The translations under genes and the position numbers were made by a program. Positions 60,541-64,000 of a stretch of DNA of 64,000 nucleotides are shown here, one piece after another. The notes beneath the pieces are model-generated. The model did no database searches and was not told where the DNA came from. It saw only the letters and a list, made by a program, of their open reading frames with translations. Positions within the stretch are counted from its first letter, which is position 1, and every line of letters starts with the position of its first letter. The stretch comes from Robertkochia flava (GTDB lineage: Bacteria > Bacteroidota > Bacteroidia > Flavobacteriales > Flavobacteriaceae), in the NCBI RefSeq assembly GCF_020166515.1, contig NZ_JAINZT010000001.1:1-64000 (forward strand), read 5' to 3'.

Positions 60541-62123
60541 TGAGAGACTTTGCGCAACTCATAAAAAATCTAGACAGCACCAACAGTACCAACAGGAAGG
60601 TAGCCCTGTTAAGTACATATTTCCGGGAAGCGGAAGACCCTGATAAGCTCTGGACCATTGCGCTCTTGTCTCACCGCAGGCCAAAACGCCCGGTAAACAC
60701 TACCCGGTTGCGGGAATGGGCTTCTGCCATCGCTTCGATACCCCTTTGGCTTTTCGAGGAATCATACCATATTGTCGGGGACCTGGCCGAGACCATTGCC
60801 CTGGTGATCCCACAGGAGAAGAGCTCCAATAAGAAGTCGTTGCATCAGCGCATGCAGGACCTGGTGGCCCTGAGAGGAAAACCGGAACGAGAGCAACGCA
60901 GCTACCTGGAAACCGCATGGCTGGAATTCGACCATTACGAACGATTCGCCTTCACCAAATTACTTACCGGAGGTTTCCGGATCGGGATCAGTCAGAAACT
61001 AATGACCCGTGCCCTGGCCAAAGCCACCGGGCAGGAAGAAGATGTACTCGCTTATCAGCTTATGGGGGGCTGGACTCCGGCAACCACTACTTTTGAAAAA
61101 CTCATTTATTCCGGACAGGAGGCCGCCGAAAAAAGCAAACCTTACCCGTTTTACCTGGCCTACCCCCTGGAAGATCCCCCGGAGGAGCTTGGCGATCCAA
61201 AAGCCTGGTTTGCCGAGTACAAATGGGATGGGATCCGGGCCCAGCTCGTTTGCAGAGACCAACAGGTGTTCGTCTGGAGTCGGGGTGAAGAACTGGTTAC
61301 CGATAAATTTCCAGAACTGGAACAACTGGCAGCAAGTATCCCGGATGGGACGGTCATCGACGGAGAACTTCTGGTGAGGAAAGGAAAGGAGATCGGCAGT
61401 TTTAACGACCTACAGAAGCGTCTGGGTCGTAAAACGGTGAGCAAAAAATTACTGACTGAAAATCCTGTTTTCATTAAGGCCTATGACCTCCTGGAGTGGA
61501 AAGGTCAGGATATCCGGGACAGATCCATGGAAGAACGGAGATCCCAACTGGAACACCTCTTCCCGCTTCACCATCAGGATTCGGAACGTCTCGAACTATC
61601 TCCGCTCTTACCTTTTAAAACCTGGAAAGAAGTCTCCGAATACAGGGCACATGCCCGGGAAGAACAAAGCGAAGGACTGATGCTGAAAAGGCGAAGCGCC
61701 CCTTATGGGGTGGGCCGTAAAAAAGGGGACTGGTGGAAATGGAAGGTAGACCCGCTGACCATCGATGCAGTTCTCACCTACGCCATGCGCGGTCACGGAA
61801 GACGCACCAATCTCTTTACCGACTATACCTTTGCCCTTTGGCATGAAGGGGAACTAACCACCTTTGCCAAGGCCTATTCCGGCCTGAGCGATGCTGAATT
61901 CAGGGAAGTGGATCGGTTTGTAAAGAAAAACACCACCGACAGGTTCGGCCCGGTACGCCAGGTAAAACCCGAACTGGTTTTTGAGATCGCCTTTGAAGGC
62001 ATTGCTCCAAGCAGCAGACATAAGAGCGGGGTGGCTGTCCGTTTTCCGCGGATGCTGCGCTGGAGAAAGGATAAAAAACCTGAAGAGGCCAACACCCTTG
62101 ACGACCTGAAAGCATTTTTATGA
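60540..62123 (+). CDS. ATP-dependent DNA ligase (Lhr-associated)
   Basis: The 527-aa ligase has an N-terminal helical DNA-binding domain (1-190), the nucleotidyltransferase domain with catalytic Lys in EYKWDGIRAQ (about 228), motif III TVIDGELLV, motif IV EGLMLKR and motif V WWKWKVDP, then an OB domain. It is a second ligase beside the NAD-dependent replicative LigA that most bacteria carry. The four-base overlap with the helicase gene marks a tight operon. Confidence 0.95.
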   Translation: MRDFAQLIKNLDSTNSTNRKVALLSTYFREAEDPDKLWTIALLSHRRPKRPVNTTRLREWASAIASIPLWLFEESYHIVGDLAETIALVIPQEKSSNKKSLHQRMQDLVALRGKPEREQRSYLETAWLEFDHYERFAFTKLLTGGFRIGISQKLMTRALAKATGQEEDVLAYQLMGGWTPATTTFEKLIYSGQEAAEKSKPYPFYLAYPLEDPPEELGDPKAWFAEYKWDGIRAQLVCRDQQVFVWSRGEELVTDKFPELEQLAASIPDGTVIDGELLVRKGKEIGSFNDLQKRLGRKTVSKKLLTENPVFIKAYDLLEWKGQDIRDRSMEERRSQLEHLFPLHHQDSERLELSPLLPFKTWKEVSEYRAHAREEQSEGLMLKRRSAPYGVGRKKGDWWKWKVDPLTIDAVLTYAMRGHGRRTNLFTDYTFALWHEGELTTFAKAYSGLSDAEFREVDRFVKKNTTDRFGPVRQVKPELVFEIAFEGIAPSSRHKSGVAVRFPRMLRWRKDKKPEEANTLDDLKAFL

Positions 62124-64000
62124 ACACAGGAGAGATCATAGCTGCGTCGGGCCTTTGGTTTGAAAGAAGGGGATGGAAACCCTTTCCGTTTCAAAAACAA
62201 ACCTGGGAGGCTTTCCTAAAAGGTAAAAACGGCCTTCTCAATGCCCCTACGGGCAGCGGAAAGACCTATGCTTTATGGGTGCCCATAGCCATGTCTTTGA
62301 AACACGACCTGGAAACACCGGGCACTGAGAAAGGCGGGGTTAAAGCCATCTGGATCACTCCCCTGCGTGCCCTCTCCCTGGAGATCGCCCAGGCTGCCAA
62401 AGCCTTTGCCGACCACCTCGACATTGGCCTGGAGGTTGGAATAAGAACGGGAGACACCAGCCAGAAGGAGCGGGCTGCTCAGCGAAAAAAAATGCCCGAC
62501 CTGCTCATCACCACTCCGGAAAGCCTGCATTTACTTCTCGCTTCAAAGAATCACGCCAAATATTTCAAAAATTGCAGGGCTATCGTAGCCGACGAATGGC
62601 ATGAGTTAATGGGCAGTAAAAGAGGGGTGCAAACCGAACTCGCAATCTCAAGATTAAAGACACTTTGTCCGCAGATGCGCATATGGGGCATTTCTGCCAC
62701 CATTGGCAACCTCGAGCAGGCAAGAGCAGTGCTCCTGGGGCCCGATTCCGGCCATCTGAAAAACTCGGTCCTGATCATGGCAAGGCTGAACAAACGTATC
62801 CAGGTAAAATCTGTCCTTCCCGAAAAAATGGAAAAGTTCCCCTGGCGCGGCCACCTGGGGATTCACCTGCTGGACGAGGTCATTCCCATTCTCAGGGAAA
62901 GCAGATCGACCCTGCTCTTTACCAACACCCGGTCGCAGTGTGAGATCTGGTTCCAGGCCATTCTTTCCAAATACCCTGAATTTGCCGGGGAGATCGCCAT
63001 GCACCATGGCAGTATCGACAAAAAAACCAGGTTATGGGTAGAAAATGCCATCCGGAATGACAGCCTCAAAGCTGTGGTCTGTACCTCAAGCCTTGACCTG
63101 GGTGTGGATTTCGCCCCTGTAGAGACCATCATCCAGATCGGAGGACCTAAGGGAGTGGCGCGCTTTCTGCAACGTGCCGGGCGAAGCGGACACCAGCCGG
63201 GAAAAGAAAGTAAGATCTGGTTTCTGCCCACCCATGCTATGGAGCTTATTGAGGCCTCTGCCCTGAAAAAAGCCGTAAAGGAAAAAGCCGTGGAAGACCG
63301 CATCCCCTACCTGCTCTGTTACGATGTACTGATACAATACCTGACCTCCCTTGCCGTCTCTGATGGGTTTTATCCGGAAACCCTCTATCCCGAAATCACA
63401 TCGACCTTTTGTTTCCAGGGACTCACCCCTGAAGCATGGCAGTGGGTACTGAACTTTATTACTATGGGCAGTCAGACGCTCCGGGAATACGATGAATACC
63501 GGAAGGTGGAGATCATGGATGATGGGTTGTTCAAGGTAAACAGCAGGGGTGTAGCCATGCGCCACAGACTTTCCATTGGTACCATTGTAAGTGATGCCAT
63601 GCTTACGGTAAAATACCTCAAAGGGGGCTATCTCGGACACATTGAAGAGTGGTTCATCTCCAAACTTCAACCGGGGGATACATTTACTTTCGCAGGAAGA
63701 AACCTCGAACTTTTCCGGATCAAACAGATGCAGGTACTGGTTAAACGCTCTAAAAAGAAAACGGCCAAGGTACCCAGCTGGATGGGAGGACGGATGAGCT
63801 TTTCCTCCCAGATGAGCGCCTTGCTAAGGGAAGAGCTTTACGGGATTAATGCACCGGAACAGCCTTCACTTTCAGAAGAACTAAAGGCGCTGCACCCGGT
63901 ATTTGAGCGTCAGCGAAAGGAATCGGTAGTGCCCGGCCCACAGGAATTCCTGATCGAAACCTTTAAGACCAGGGAGGGCTATCACACCATTTTTTATCCG
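62120..64000 (+). CDS. lhr: Ligase-associated Lhr-like DEXH-box helicase (cut by window edge)
   Basis: 627 codons are inside the window and the frame stays open to the last base. Superfamily 2 motifs: motif I APTGSGKTYALW (about 40-50), Ia ITPLRALSLEIAQ, Ib TTPESLHLLL, motif II ADEWHELMGSKRG (DExH form), motif III GISATIGN, motif IV LLFTNTRSQ, motif V TSSLDLGVDF and motif VI QRAGRSGH. The Lhr-specific winged-helix region follows (about 400-560). The start ATG overlaps the ligase stop by four bases (ATGA). In bacteria this Lhr form translocates on single-stranded DNA and unwinds RNA:DNA hybrids. Confidence 0.95.
   Translation, partial: MNTGEIIAASGLWFERRGWKPFPFQKQTWEAFLKGKNGLLNAPTGSGKTYALWVPIAMSLKHDLETPGTEKGGVKAIWITPLRALSLEIAQAAKAFADHLDIGLEVGIRTGDTSQKERAAQRKKMPDLLITTPESLHLLLASKNHAKYFKNCRAIVADEWHELMGSKRGVQTELAISRLKTLCPQMRIWGISATIGNLEQARAVLLGPDSGHLKNSVLIMARLNKRIQVKSVLPEKMEKFPWRGHLGIHLLDEVIPILRESRSTLLFTNTRSQCEIWFQAILSKYPEFAGEIAMHHGSIDKKTRLWVENAIRNDSLKAVVCTSSLDLGVDFAPVETIIQIGGPKGVARFLQRAGRSGHQPGKESKIWFLPTHAMELIEASALKKAVKEKAVEDRIPYLLCYDVLIQYLTSLAVSDGFYPETLYPEITSTFCFQGLTPEAWQWVLNFITMGSQTLREYDEYRKVEIMDDGLFKVNSRGVAMRHRLSIGTIVSDAMLTVKYLKGGYLGHIEEWFISKLQPGDTFTFAGRNLELFRIKQMQVLVKRSKKKTAKVPSWMGGRMSFSSQMSALLREELYGINAPEQPSLSEELKALHPVFERQRKESVVPGPQEFLIETFKTREGYHTIFYP

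Overview
The window is ordinary chromosome of a member of the Bacteroidota, most likely a marine Flavobacteriaceae. The evidence is the gene families (DUF5686 and DUF2723 proteins, PorT-like barrel, ExbB with a signal-peptide-like N-terminus, S16 with a long acidic tail, short DnaE2). Promoters of the Bacteroidetes type (TTG or TTTG, about 19 bp, TAnnTTTG) recur, and starts lack Shine-Dalgarno sequences. No genus is claimed.

Layout. 1-120 is the cut end of an IS3-type insertion sequence. 172-5102 is the rimP-nusA-infB operon (minus strand) behind tRNA-Gln. 5215-14726 holds a giant DUF2723 membrane protein, a polysaccharide deacetylase, a thioredoxin-fold protein without its cysteines, a membrane metallophosphoesterase, CutC and DNA polymerase I. 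14850-15170 is a decayed four-helix-bundle gene. 15425-19716 is a translation block: rplM-rpsI, rpsB-tsf, pyrH, frr. 19754-28710 has a DUF5686 outer-membrane protein, an RND/MMPL exporter, asnS, rpoN and a PAP2-like membrane protein. 28705-35598 is an energy-transduction set (PorT-like barrel, two ExbD, a small membrane protein, ExbB), tRNA-Ser, asparaginase, an acyltransferase, TatD and a retropepsin-like protease. 35801-40564 is sucB, sucA and a small barrel protein. 40561-45877 holds ruvC and a BlaI/M56-peptidase regulatory cluster with several TonB-C-like proteins and a clear double operator.

45984-52795 is the accessory part: DUF456 protein, error-prone DnaE2, a repeat-flanked DUF559 endonuclease and a DinB-type Y-family polymerase, embedded in repeat-rich intergenic DNA. 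The DUF559 gene and its two palindrome-rich flanking repeats look like a compact nuclease/repeat unit lying inside a mutagenesis (dinB-dnaE2) locus. Around it are degenerate tandem arrays with periods of 7 and 8 bp and a dispersed palindromic repeat family; these are the most unusual signals in the window.

52796-58571 carries a glutaryl-CoA-type dehydrogenase, a GMC oxidoreductase with its gluconate-dehydrogenase subunit-3 partner, and the rpsP-rimM-trmN6 operon. 58988-64000 has a ferritin-like DUF2383 protein and the ligase-associated repair operon (MBL exonuclease, ATP-dependent DNA ligase, Lhr-like helicase running off the right edge).

Functional assignments rest on motifs read by eye; no database search was possible. 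Coordinates of short sites are exact to within a few bases.
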